A stretch of DNA of 35,106 nt from Clostridia bacterium. GTDB taxonomy: Bacteria > Bacillota > Clostridia > DUPQ01. Shown here in pieces: positions 15,937 through 23,886 of the stretch. The notes below the pieces were generated by a model. It was given only the letters and a program-made list of their open reading frames with translations, was not told the origin of the DNA and did not search any database. Position 1 is the stretch's first letter; the number at the start of each line of letters is the position of its first letter. The position numbers were made by a program, and so were the translations under genes. The DNA lies in contig JAFGQE010000085.1 in assembly GCA_016935835.1 (NCBI GenBank), forward strand, positions 1 through 35,106. Direction: 5' to 3'.

Positions 15937-15976
15937 AGCGTAAACTTTCAAATGGTAAAAGAAAACCCGGTTGGTG

Positions 15977-15982
15977 TATAAT
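15977..15982 (+). promoter_or_regulatory. Probable -10 box of the polysaccharide operon
   Basis: A TATAAT preceded by TTGGTG lies 27 bases before the first DUF4330 start. The -35 region is weak. It is the only promoter-like signal before a run of seven tightly packed genes. Confidence 0.5.
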
Positions 15983-16008
15983 AGTTCCTGACGGTTGAAG
16001 GAATCCGA

Positions 16009-16554
16009 TTGCAAAGAACGGCCGTCGGCGGAGGCATGAAATTGAAGATAATTGACAAGGAAATGAAGCTGTTCGGTAAAATAAGCCTGCTGGACATACT
16101 TATTGTCGCAGTTGCCATTGTGATTGTCGTCGCGGCGGTCCGGTATTTCGGCAGCCATGGAACGGGACTGGGGTCCGCCGACACAACCCCGATTGTTTAT
16201 GAAGTCATGATCAAGGAAGTTGACATGGAAACCGCCATGGAAATAAAGGCCGGTTATGAAGTCAGGGACCGGGTCAAGGGATATGAAAGGGGTGTGGTGA
16301 TAAGCGTTGAAATGGTGCTTCACTCCGAGAAAACCACGGACCTGACGACCGGCGCCCAAAGGCTTGAGGAGTATCCGGGCCTTTATGATGCAGTTGTAAG
16401 GATAAAGACGGACGCGGAGGTCACGGACAGATATATAATGCTGTCCGGCAACCGCATGGACATAGGAAAGGAAGCGTACCTTCAGATCGGACCAAACGTA
16501 TACAAAAGCTGGGTTTCGGCAATTGAAATCACGGGGCGGGAGGAAGGCAGATGA
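16009..16554 (+). CDS. DUF4330 family single-pass membrane protein, copy 1
   Basis: Function unknown. It is a DUF4330 protein: an N-terminal IIDKEMKLFGKISLLDI stretch, one transmembrane helix, then an extracytoplasmic beta-rich domain of about 130 residues. Short strands such as KAGYEVRDRVKG and RGVVISVEM follow the helix. The TTG at 16009 has AAGGA 6 bases upstream and gives 181 residues. The ATG at 16036 matches the family N-terminus better, but its GGAGG is only one base away, so the start is uncertain by nine codons. It is the first gene of the surface-polysaccharide operon and overlaps the second DUF4330 copy by four bases. A role in assembling or exporting the polysaccharide is inferred only from position. 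Confidence 0.72.
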   Translation: MQRTAVGGGMKLKIIDKEMKLFGKISLLDILIVAVAIVIVVAAVRYFGSHGTGLGSADTTPIVYEVMIKEVDMETAMEIKAGYEVRDRVKGYERGVVISVEMVLHSEKTTDLTTGAQRLEEYPGLYDAVVRIKTDAEVTDRYIMLSGNRMDIGKEAYLQIGPNVYKSWVSAIEITGREEGR

Positions 16555-17045
16555 AGGAGACAAAAACCAAGGGGAAACTTTTCAGCCGGTTCAATCTTTT
16601 TGATTTGTTCATATTGCTGATAATAATGACTGTTGCGGCGGGGGTCTATTTTGTTTTTATAAAGGACAACGACAATATGGACAAGGAAACCATAAAGGTT
16701 CGTTACGAGCTGTTGCTCGAGGAGCCAAGGAAGGGTCTGTATATCGATGCGTTTTCCCCCGGTGAAAAAGTGTATTTCAAGGAAAGTGACATTTTGATCG
16801 GGACGATCACTGGAATCAAGGTTGACGATGCATGGGAATACGAGGCGGACCTGAACGGCAACTGGGTCAGGGCGAAGACCGAGGGATTTTATAACATCAC
16901 GCTTATAATCGAGGCCGACGCTGTAAGGGCGGGCGACGGATATATAATCCACGGCAACTGGAACGCCTTCAAAGGAACATCAATCGAATTTTCAACCAGA
17001 AGGTATACGACGATCGGAATGGTTGTATCCCTGGAGGAAGAATGA
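16551..17045 (+). CDS. DUF4330 family single-pass membrane protein, copy 2
   Basis: Second, diverged copy of the same family, 164 residues. GKLFSRFNLFDLFILL opens it, then one membrane helix and an outer domain with FSPGEKVYFKESDILIGTI and TIGMVVSLEEE. The PGEKVY...IGTI pattern resembles the strand-turn-strand of substrate-binding beta barrels, which is only a resemblance. Identity to copy 1 is low apart from the N-terminal K-L-F...D-L core, so the pair is an old duplication and probably forms a heteromer rather than being redundant. The start is the ATGA overlap with copy 1, and the stop overlaps the glycosyltransferase-CsaB start by four bases. Confidence 0.75.
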   Translation: MKETKTKGKLFSRFNLFDLFILLIIMTVAAGVYFVFIKDNDNMDKETIKVRYELLLEEPRKGLYIDAFSPGEKVYFKESDILIGTITGIKVDDAWEYEADLNGNWVRAKTEGFYNITLIIEADAVRAGDGYIIHGNWNAFKGTSIEFSTRRYTTIGMVVSLEEE

Positions 17046-19306
17046 CGGGAAAGCGAATACTTATAACTGCCATGGCCCTTGACATAGGTGGAGCCGAGAC
17101 TCATGTAGTTGAGCTTGCAAAAAAGCTCGCAGCTTATGGAAACAAGGTTCTGGTAGCTTCAAACGGCGGTATATTTGTCAAGGAAATAGAAGCGGCCGGC
17201 GTTTTGCACATCAAGGTTCCCCTGCATACAAAAAGTCCAGGCAGTCTCATAATGTCATACAGGATGCTGAGGAAGATAATAATACAAGACAGCATTGACA
17301 TAGTCCACGCCCATGCGAGGATACCGGCTTTCCTGTGCAGCATTCTTTGCAAGAAACTGAATGTTCCTTTTGTGACGACGGTTCACGCCGAATTCAGGAC
17401 ATCGATTTTCTTCAGGGCATTCACCCGATGGGGAAGCCACACGCTGTCTGTAAGCAAGGATATTAACGAATATCTTATAAAGAATTATAATTATGATCCT
17501 GCAAGGGCCGGGCTTACGGTAAATGGGATTAATGAAGAAGTCTTTTATCCAAGGGAGCCTGAGTCCGCCATACTGGGGGAATATAACATCAAGAAAGACG
17601 ACTTCATATTGACTACGATATGCCGGCTTGACAAAGGAAGTTCGAGAACGGTGTTTCTTCTGATGGATATTGCCCAGGAGCTAAGCGAGAAAATAGAGAA
17701 CCTCAGGATTTTTATAGTCGGCGGGGGCAGCCTGTATGACAGATTTCATGAAAAGGCTTTGGCGATAAATAAAAGGAGCGGACGGGGCCTTATAACTATG
17801 ACGGGCCCCAGAAGCGATGTTGAAAAGATCCTGTCCGTCACGGACATATTCACTGGAATAAGCAGGGCGGCGCTGGAAGCAATGGCAATGAGGATTCCCG
17901 TGGTGCTTTGCGGCGATTTCGGATACCTTGGGATCATGAATGAAAAGAACAGGGAAAAGGCCATAGAAACCAACATGACGTGCCGGGGAACGGCTGAACC
18001 CGAGGCTGGCAAACTCAAAGCAGACATACTGCTGCTATATGCCTCGGCGCAGACAAGGGAAGGAAACGCCGACCTGAATTATGAAACGGTCAGGAAGTAT
18101 TACACGGTTTCCAGAATGACCGATGACGCGGTGATGCTGTACAAGAGGGCGCTTAATGGGATGACATCCCCGCCGGGCTACTATCATGCCGTCATATCAG
18201 GATATTATGGATTTGAAAACAGCGGCGACGAAGCTATGCTCTCGTCCATAATCAAAGATCTGAAAAAAGCAAAAAATGACATACGGCTCCTGGTTCTTTC
18301 AAAGCGGCCTTCAGAGACAACGGCGGGCCATGGCGTCGCTTCCATCGGAAGGGCCAACCCTTTTTCCATTTCCAGGGCATTTGGCAAAACGGGAATGCTG
18401 ATCAGCGGAGGCGGAAACCTGATTCAGGACCTTACAAGCTTCCAGTCCATGCTTTACTACACGGGCCTGATGAATTATGCAAAGTACAGAGGCCTTAAAG
18501 TAATGATGTACGCCAATGGAATAGGGCCGCTGAAAAGAAAGACATCGGTTGCAATAGCCGCGAAGGTTCTTGACAAGGCTGACATTATAACCGTGAGAGA
18601 AAAAAATTCATATGACATGCTGGGGGAAATCGGTGTTTCAAAACCGGTTATAAGCATTACGGCCGACCCTGTCATGAGCTTTGAAAATCCACAGAGCGAC
18701 CGTGTCAGGGAGGCCCTTGAAAAACATGGAATACCCGGGGATGAAAGGACAGTCGTTATTTCGGTCCGCCCCTGGAAAGGGCTGGAAAGCGCATTTGCAT
18801 CCGTGTTTGCCGAAATCGCGGATTATATGTCGATGAAATATGGCCTTCTGCCTGTTTTCATATCCATGAATATCAAGAAGGATACAAGGGTTTCGGAGGA
18901 TATTATACAAAGAATGAAGTCAAGAGCCCTTCTTGTAAAGGATGAAGCAAATGCCATGAACCTTATCAGCATTATTTCAAAAGCAGAGATACTTGTCGGC
19001 ATGAGGCTTCACTCCCTGATATATGCGTCGCTGACCGGAACGCCCGGAATAGGCATAGTATACGATCCAAAAGTCAGGTATTTTATCGAAATGATGGAGC
19101 AGGTCGACGGGGGGCTGGTTGAAAATCTGAAATTTGAAGATATCAGCGGTACAATAGACCACATAATGTCCAACAGGGACGAATATGAAAAAAGATGCCG
19201 GGAAAACATGGTCAGGCTAAGGGCTCGGTCAGCTGAAAACGCAAGAATAGCCATTGATCTTCTTGAAAGGGATTCGGTAGTGCGGAAATGGATAGGAAAG
19301 CCATAA
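17042..19306 (+). CDS. Fusion of GT4 glycosyltransferase and CsaB-like polysaccharide pyruvyl transferase
   Basis: Two complete enzymes in one 754-residue chain. Residues 1 to about 370 are a GT-B glycosyltransferase: DIGGAETHVVELAKKLAAYG at the N-terminus, VHAHARIPAFL, then the donor-site segment RAALEAMAMRIPVVL. Residues from about 380 on are a CsaB-type pyruvyl transferase: SGYYGFENSGDEAML, SGGGNLIQDLTS, and the conserved VGMRLHSLIYASL near the end. CsaB transfers pyruvate from phosphoenolpyruvate to the secondary wall polysaccharide that anchors S-layer-homology proteins. A single chain would couple sugar addition and ketal formation at the cytosolic membrane face. The gene is coupled to its neighbours at both ends. 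CsaB is normally a separate protein of about 370 residues. Confidence 0.85.
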   Translation: MTGKRILITAMALDIGGAETHVVELAKKLAAYGNKVLVASNGGIFVKEIEAAGVLHIKVPLHTKSPGSLIMSYRMLRKIIIQDSIDIVHAHARIPAFLCSILCKKLNVPFVTTVHAEFRTSIFFRAFTRWGSHTLSVSKDINEYLIKNYNYDPARAGLTVNGINEEVFYPREPESAILGEYNIKKDDFILTTICRLDKGSSRTVFLLMDIAQELSEKIENLRIFIVGGGSLYDRFHEKALAINKRSGRGLITMTGPRSDVEKILSVTDIFTGISRAALEAMAMRIPVVLCGDFGYLGIMNEKNREKAIETNMTCRGTAEPEAGKLKADILLLYASAQTREGNADLNYETVRKYYTVSRMTDDAVMLYKRALNGMTSPPGYYHAVISGYYGFENSGDEAMLSSIIKDLKKAKNDIRLLVLSKRPSETTAGHGVASIGRANPFSISRAFGKTGMLISGGGNLIQDLTSFQSMLYYTGLMNYAKYRGLKVMMYANGIGPLKRKTSVAIAAKVLDKADIITVREKNSYDMLGEIGVSKPVISITADPVMSFENPQSDRVREALEKHGIPGDERTVVISVRPWKGLESAFASVFAEIADYMSMKYGLLPVFISMNIKKDTRVSEDIIQRMKSRALLVKDEANAMNLISIISKAEILVGMRLHSLIYASLTGTPGIGIVYDPKVRYFIEMMEQVDGGLVENLKFEDISGTIDHIMSNRDEYEKRCRENMVRLRARSAENARIAIDLLERDSVVRKWIGKP

Positions 19307-20853
19307 AAACAATAGGCTTCATGATGGCCGTAACGCTTGTAAGCAAACTCCTTGGCCTTGTAAGGGAGGTTTTCCTTGCCAGCTATTACGGAGCCGGACT
19401 CGAGGCGGCCGCCTTCTCCACCGCAGCCGACATACCCTTGAAATTTTTCGACCTGGCTTTTGGGGCGGCCGTTACATCCACGTTCATACCTGTATTCAAC
19501 AAATATCTGAAAAATGACGATGATTCCGGCGGGTTTTTATTCGCATCCAGATTTATAAACCTTATTTTTATATTGACGACGGCACTGGCGGTGCTGGGAA
19601 TGGTTTTCTCGAATCAGCTTATATCGCTCTTTCTGCCCGGGGGCAGTTCCCAGGTAAGGGAACTTGCGGCGCGTCTTCTTGTAATTCTTTTCCCTACCGC
19701 AATCCTGGCCGGCCTGACCTTCTCGATGATAAGCATTTTGCAGTCCATGAAGCAATTTACTGTTCCCGCAATGATAAGCCTGTTCCCAAACCTGATAACG
19801 ATAGGATATTTGATTTTTTTGAACAAACGTTTTGGCATAACGGGACTGGCGGTTGCATTTCTTTTGTCATGGGGGCTGCAGGCATTGATACAATTGCCTT
19901 TCATCAGTAAAAAGGGATTTGTCTATACTCCTTCCGTCAGCCTGAGGGACGCCGGCATAAGGAGTGTTTCTAAAATGGCGCTGCCTATACTTGTAAGCTC
20001 GTGGGTGCAGCCGGTATCGCTCTTCATGCTGGGTGCCTTTGCATCTTTTGCCGGGGATGAGTCGGTCGCCGCGATTAAATACGCCAACAGGCTTTATTTG
20101 ATCCTGGCGGGAATATTTGTATTCGCCATGATGAATTACCTTTTCCCGCTTATGTCAAGGCAGGCGGATGACGCTATTGCGGAAGATTATAAAAACACTT
20201 ACAGAAGGGCATTTGAAAATCTTTGTTTCTTTATCATCCCGCTTGCGCTGGCTGCATTCCTGCTCAGCCCGGCCTTGATTTCCATCGTATATGAAAGAGG
20301 CGCGTTCAATGAAGCCGCCTCCGGGCTTACAGCAAATGCTTTTGCTGGGTTTTCGCTGGCGATATTCGGATTTTCCCTGTATGAAATCACATCCAAGGCC
20401 TATTATGCGACAAGGAATGTTATTGCCCCAACAATAGCTTCGCTGATCGCATTGGCCGTTACATTCTCGTTGTCAGCGGCGGCTGTGTTCTGGCTGGATC
20501 TTGGAATAGGTTATATTAGCCTGTCATTTTCAATCGGCATAACGGCCGCGGCGATAACCCTGGTATTTATGTTCAATAAAAAAATGAATGGCCTTTTAAA
20601 GGGCAGAAGCATCGCGGAATTGCTTAAAAGCCTTTTGTCGGCGCTTTTTATGGGAATTGCAATATACTTAATTAAAATCATGGCAATTGACGGGGCGGCC
20701 AGGGAATTCTGGCCAAAGCTTGCGTTAACAATGGTTGCAGCGGTTTCGGGGGCGGCTGTTTATTTGATTTCCATGGCATTGTTGAAATCGCCGACATTCG
20801 CATATTATTACAAATGGGCGGAGCTAAAATTAAAGGGGAGGACGGACGGATGA
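19288..20853 (+). CDS. murJ: MurJ-type lipid II / polyprenyl-linked glycan flippase (MOP superfamily)
   Basis: Integral membrane flippase with about 14 helices, 521 residues. TLVSKLLGLVREVFLASYYG at the N-terminus, DIPLKFFDLAFGAA and the Arg/Lys-bearing loops of helices 1-2 are typical of MurJ/MviN. The later SLYEITSKAYYATRNVIAPT is another conserved MurJ stretch, with the Arg in YYATRN. The start lies 19 bases inside the preceding gene. In this operon it may flip the polysaccharide's undecaprenyl-linked intermediate instead of, or as well as, lipid II; a housekeeping murJ elsewhere in the genome would support that reading. The sequence itself looks like MurJ rather than Wzx. Confidence 0.88.
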   Translation: MDRKAIKTIGFMMAVTLVSKLLGLVREVFLASYYGAGLEAAAFSTAADIPLKFFDLAFGAAVTSTFIPVFNKYLKNDDDSGGFLFASRFINLIFILTTALAVLGMVFSNQLISLFLPGGSSQVRELAARLLVILFPTAILAGLTFSMISILQSMKQFTVPAMISLFPNLITIGYLIFLNKRFGITGLAVAFLLSWGLQALIQLPFISKKGFVYTPSVSLRDAGIRSVSKMALPILVSSWVQPVSLFMLGAFASFAGDESVAAIKYANRLYLILAGIFVFAMMNYLFPLMSRQADDAIAEDYKNTYRRAFENLCFFIIPLALAAFLLSPALISIVYERGAFNEAASGLTANAFAGFSLAIFGFSLYEITSKAYYATRNVIAPTIASLIALAVTFSLSAAAVFWLDLGIGYISLSFSIGITAAAITLVFMFNKKMNGLLKGRSIAELLKSLLSALFMGIAIYLIKIMAIDGAAREFWPKLALTMVAAVSGAAVYLISMALLKSPTFAYYYKWAELKLKGRTDG

Positions 20854-22742
20854 GCAGCATGATAATAAACGGACTGTCCGGCCTTTGGCTGAGGACCGAT
20901 AAAATAATACGAAGCAGTTTAACCTTCCGGCTGTTTACGATTGCATCGGATTTCATTGCAAGAGTCGCAAAGGGAAGTTTTATATATCGATATTTTACAA
21001 AGCCGGTGAAGTATGAAAACCCGGCTGTAAAAAGAAGCCTGGCATATAGGGCGCTTGCTTATGCATCCGGGAAATCGTCCGGATTTTTAACCAGGGCGGC
21101 CAACCGGCTGGCGGCTGCATTAAGAAGCAGTGTTATCCTTGCAAGAACCCATGACTTTTTTTTCAGAATTCATCTCCAGCCAACAAGAACGATAGGGCTT
21201 GCAACAGCGGCTGCGGCTGCGGCAATTTTGGCTTTGTCCGCAATTTTTATAAAAACATCTGTTTTGACCATTGCGGCATCGGCTTTTCTTGGGGTTGTCT
21301 CACTATTATTGTTTGTGTCTGGAAATACGCTTTGGGGGATAATTTGTGAAAGCATGACTTTCAGAATGTTTTTCGGGTCAACTTGCCCTTCTTTCGAAAA
21401 TGGCGGGAAACATTTGGAAAAATCCCAAAGACACCATATAATACCCGTCATGCTGGGAATCCTTGCAGGTTCCTTTTTGGTGTTTTTGCCTCCTTTATAT
21501 GCCGTGGCGGCAATTGCGGCGATACTGGGAATTCCAATGGTAATTGTCCGGCCGGTGACCGGTCTTGCCGCGCTGGCTGTTTCACTGGCCTTTATTCCGA
21601 CAACGGCGGCTGCAGGACTGATAATCGTTATCTGGGCCGGGGTTTTGCTTAATGCCGTTACGGGACGGATATCGTTAAGAGATGCATTTTTAAAAGGAAG
21701 GGCGGCCCTGGTATTTATTCTCATTATTCTTTCAGGAGGACTCATCTCGTTTGCCATTGCCGAAAGCATGCCGATAGCACTCATCTATATGCTTTTCATA
21801 TCGGCGGTTTTCCTGTTCATCATTCTTGTCAAAACCAAGGTTTTGCTGAAATCGTTGGTTTTATCAATTGTTCTGTCAGCACTGGGAACGGGGGTTATCG
21901 GTGTTTACCAATATGTCTCGGGGAATATTGAGATTGGCTGGATTGATTCTGAAATGTTCGAGGGCATGGTCAGGATTTACTCGACTTTTGAAAATCCAAA
22001 TGTATATGGAGAATATCTGCTTCTTGTAATTCCATTGTGCCTTGCACTGTTCTTTGGATCCGTCCGGAAGACATATAAGGTTTTCTGGATGGGGACCGGC
22101 ATTGTTCTGGCCGTCGCACTGCTGATGACAATGTCGCGGGGTTGCTGGATCGGCCTTGCAGCCGGAATAATACTATATTTTATAATAGCCGACAGGAGGT
22201 TCCTGTGGGTTTTGCCAATTGCCCTTGTCGCAATGCCTTTCGTGCTTCCGCAATCCGTACTCTCAAGGATCATGAGCGTGGGAAACCTTGAGGATTCGTC
22301 ATCTCTTTACAGGCTTTACATATGGCTCGGAACCTTTTCGATGCTCAGGGATTACTGGTTTACCGGGGTCGGCCTCGGGCCAAAGGCTTTCAGCGGGATT
22401 TACTCGGCATATGCATATAACGGGGTTCCCGCGCCGCATGCGCATAATCTTTTTCTTCATGTATTGAGTGAAACCGGAATCGCCGGATTGCTGGGGTTGA
22501 TCTGGGTATCGCTGACGGGATATAAAAACAGCATATCGACTTCTTTGAAAAAAAGAGGGTTTGATTTGCACCTGGGGGCCGCCTTGGCGGCTTCAATGAC
22601 AGGGTTCATTGTACAGGGCATGTTTGACAATGTATTTTATAATTACCGCGTATATCTTATGTTCTGGATAATAATCGCCTTTGCATATTCATATGCCCTG
22701 GCAGGTAAAAAAGGAAGTGTGGCTGATAATGAGCAGGATTAA
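20850..22742 (+). CDS. O-antigen ligase/polymerase-like membrane protein (Wzy/WaaL family)
   Basis: Polytopic membrane protein likely to polymerise or ligate the polysaccharide outside the membrane. I start it at 20850, the ATGA overlap with murJ, with GGGGAGG 8 bases upstream, giving 630 residues; the listed start 36 bases earlier has no ribosome site. The first 120 residues are basic and amphipathic and probably cytosolic. About a dozen helices follow. The ligase-family signatures are FENPNVYGEYLLLVIPLCL, MTMSRGCWIGLAAGI, and the large outer loop ending VPAPHAHNLFLHVLSETGI, whose His residues correspond to the catalytic region. It overlaps the next glycosyltransferase start by 14 bases. Confidence 0.83.
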   Translation: MSSMIINGLSGLWLRTDKIIRSSLTFRLFTIASDFIARVAKGSFIYRYFTKPVKYENPAVKRSLAYRALAYASGKSSGFLTRAANRLAAALRSSVILARTHDFFFRIHLQPTRTIGLATAAAAAAILALSAIFIKTSVLTIAASAFLGVVSLLLFVSGNTLWGIICESMTFRMFFGSTCPSFENGGKHLEKSQRHHIIPVMLGILAGSFLVFLPPLYAVAAIAAILGIPMVIVRPVTGLAALAVSLAFIPTTAAAGLIIVIWAGVLLNAVTGRISLRDAFLKGRAALVFILIILSGGLISFAIAESMPIALIYMLFISAVFLFIILVKTKVLLKSLVLSIVLSALGTGVIGVYQYVSGNIEIGWIDSEMFEGMVRIYSTFENPNVYGEYLLLVIPLCLALFFGSVRKTYKVFWMGTGIVLAVALLMTMSRGCWIGLAAGIILYFIIADRRFLWVLPIALVAMPFVLPQSVLSRIMSVGNLEDSSSLYRLYIWLGTFSMLRDYWFTGVGLGPKAFSGIYSAYAYNGVPAPHAHNLFLHVLSETGIAGLLGLIWVSLTGYKNSISTSLKKRGFDLHLGAALAASMTGFIVQGMFDNVFYNYRVYLMFWIIIAFAYSYALAGKKGSVADNEQD

Positions 22743-23865
22743 AATAGTACATGTCATAACGGATACCAATATCGGGGGGGCGGGAAAGGTCCTGGAGAAT
22801 TATCTGTCTTGCTTTGACAGGGAAAAATTCGACATTTGCGTCGTTCTCCCGAGAAAAAGCACCCTTGCCGGAATACTTAAGAAAACACAAGCAACGGTGG
22901 TTGCCTTCGATGGGCTTAAGGGAAAGTCCATTGATATATTCTCCATAGTCCCGATGATCAGACTTTTCAAGAAACTGAAGCCGGATATAGTCCATACCCA
23001 TGCAAGTTTTACTTCAAGAATAGCCGCCCGCCTGTATGGAAAGTGCAGGATAGTATATACAAGGCATTGTGTATACCCGCCGTCGGGATTGATGAAAAGC
23101 CTTCCCGGGAAAATTGCCGGCAGGATGGTGTCTGCCCTTTTCTCGGATGCGGTCATTGCCATATCGCCGGCAGCCGCACAAAATTTGAGGGACACAGGAA
23201 TTTCGAAAAGGCGAATTCATGTAATGATGAACGGGACTGCGCCGCTCAAGCAGCTAACACCGGATGAAAAGGAAAATATAAGGGAAAAATACAAGATAGC
23301 GAAGGAAGACCGCGTGGCGGGCACGGTAAGCAGACTTGAACCGGACAAGGGTTTGCAATATTTCATCGAGGCTGCAAGAATCTGCCTGAATGAAAACAAG
23401 TGTATAAAATTCATTATATCCGGCAGCGGAAGCATGGAAAAGGAATTGAAGGATATGAGCGCCGATATGGAGGGCTCCATGATTTTCACGGGTTTTCTTG
23501 ATGATGTCTCGGAGACCGTAAATATCATCGATGTTTTTGTAAATGCCTCATATGGCACCGAAGCCTCCAGCATCTCGATACTTGAGGCGATGAGCCTTGG
23601 AAAACCGGTTGTGGCTACAAATTACGGGGGGAATCCATACCAGGTTGCCGACGGAGAAACGGGGCTGATCGTCCCGGTTAAAGATTCAGGGGCGATTGCA
23701 AAAGCCATACTTAAACTGCTGTCCGACAGGAATGCATACGACAGGCTTTCTGAAAATGCGGCAAGGGAATATAATATGAAATATACGGCGGATGCGATGA
23801 GCAGGAACATAGAGAAAATTTATATTGAGCTTGCTGGCACACGAAGGAAAAGAAGAGCTCTCTGA
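22729..23865 (+). CDS. GT4 family glycosyltransferase
   Basis: Cytosolic, membrane-associated GT-B retaining glycosyltransferase. The start at 22729 (MSRIKIVHVITD) gives 378 residues; the longer listed ORF begins inside the polymerase gene with a TTG. The N-terminal domain has TNIGGAGKVLENYL and DIVHTHASFTSRIAA. The C-terminal donor domain has GTVSRLEPDKGLQYFIEAA and the E-x7-E motif in TEASSISILEAMSLGKPVV. This is typical of enzymes adding a sugar to undecaprenyl-linked or capsular intermediates. The sugar donor cannot be predicted. It lies downstream of the polymerase and 21 bases upstream of the hydrolase. Confidence 0.87.
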   Translation: MSRIKIVHVITDTNIGGAGKVLENYLSCFDREKFDICVVLPRKSTLAGILKKTQATVVAFDGLKGKSIDIFSIVPMIRLFKKLKPDIVHTHASFTSRIAARLYGKCRIVYTRHCVYPPSGLMKSLPGKIAGRMVSALFSDAVIAISPAAAQNLRDTGISKRRIHVMMNGTAPLKQLTPDEKENIREKYKIAKEDRVAGTVSRLEPDKGLQYFIEAARICLNENKCIKFIISGSGSMEKELKDMSADMEGSMIFTGFLDDVSETVNIIDVFVNASYGTEASSISILEAMSLGKPVVATNYGGNPYQVADGETGLIVPVKDSGAIAKAILKLLSDRNAYDRLSENAAREYNMKYTADAMSRNIEKIYIELAGTRRKRRAL

Positions 23866-23886
23866 AAAGGGGGCCGGGAGGCGGTT

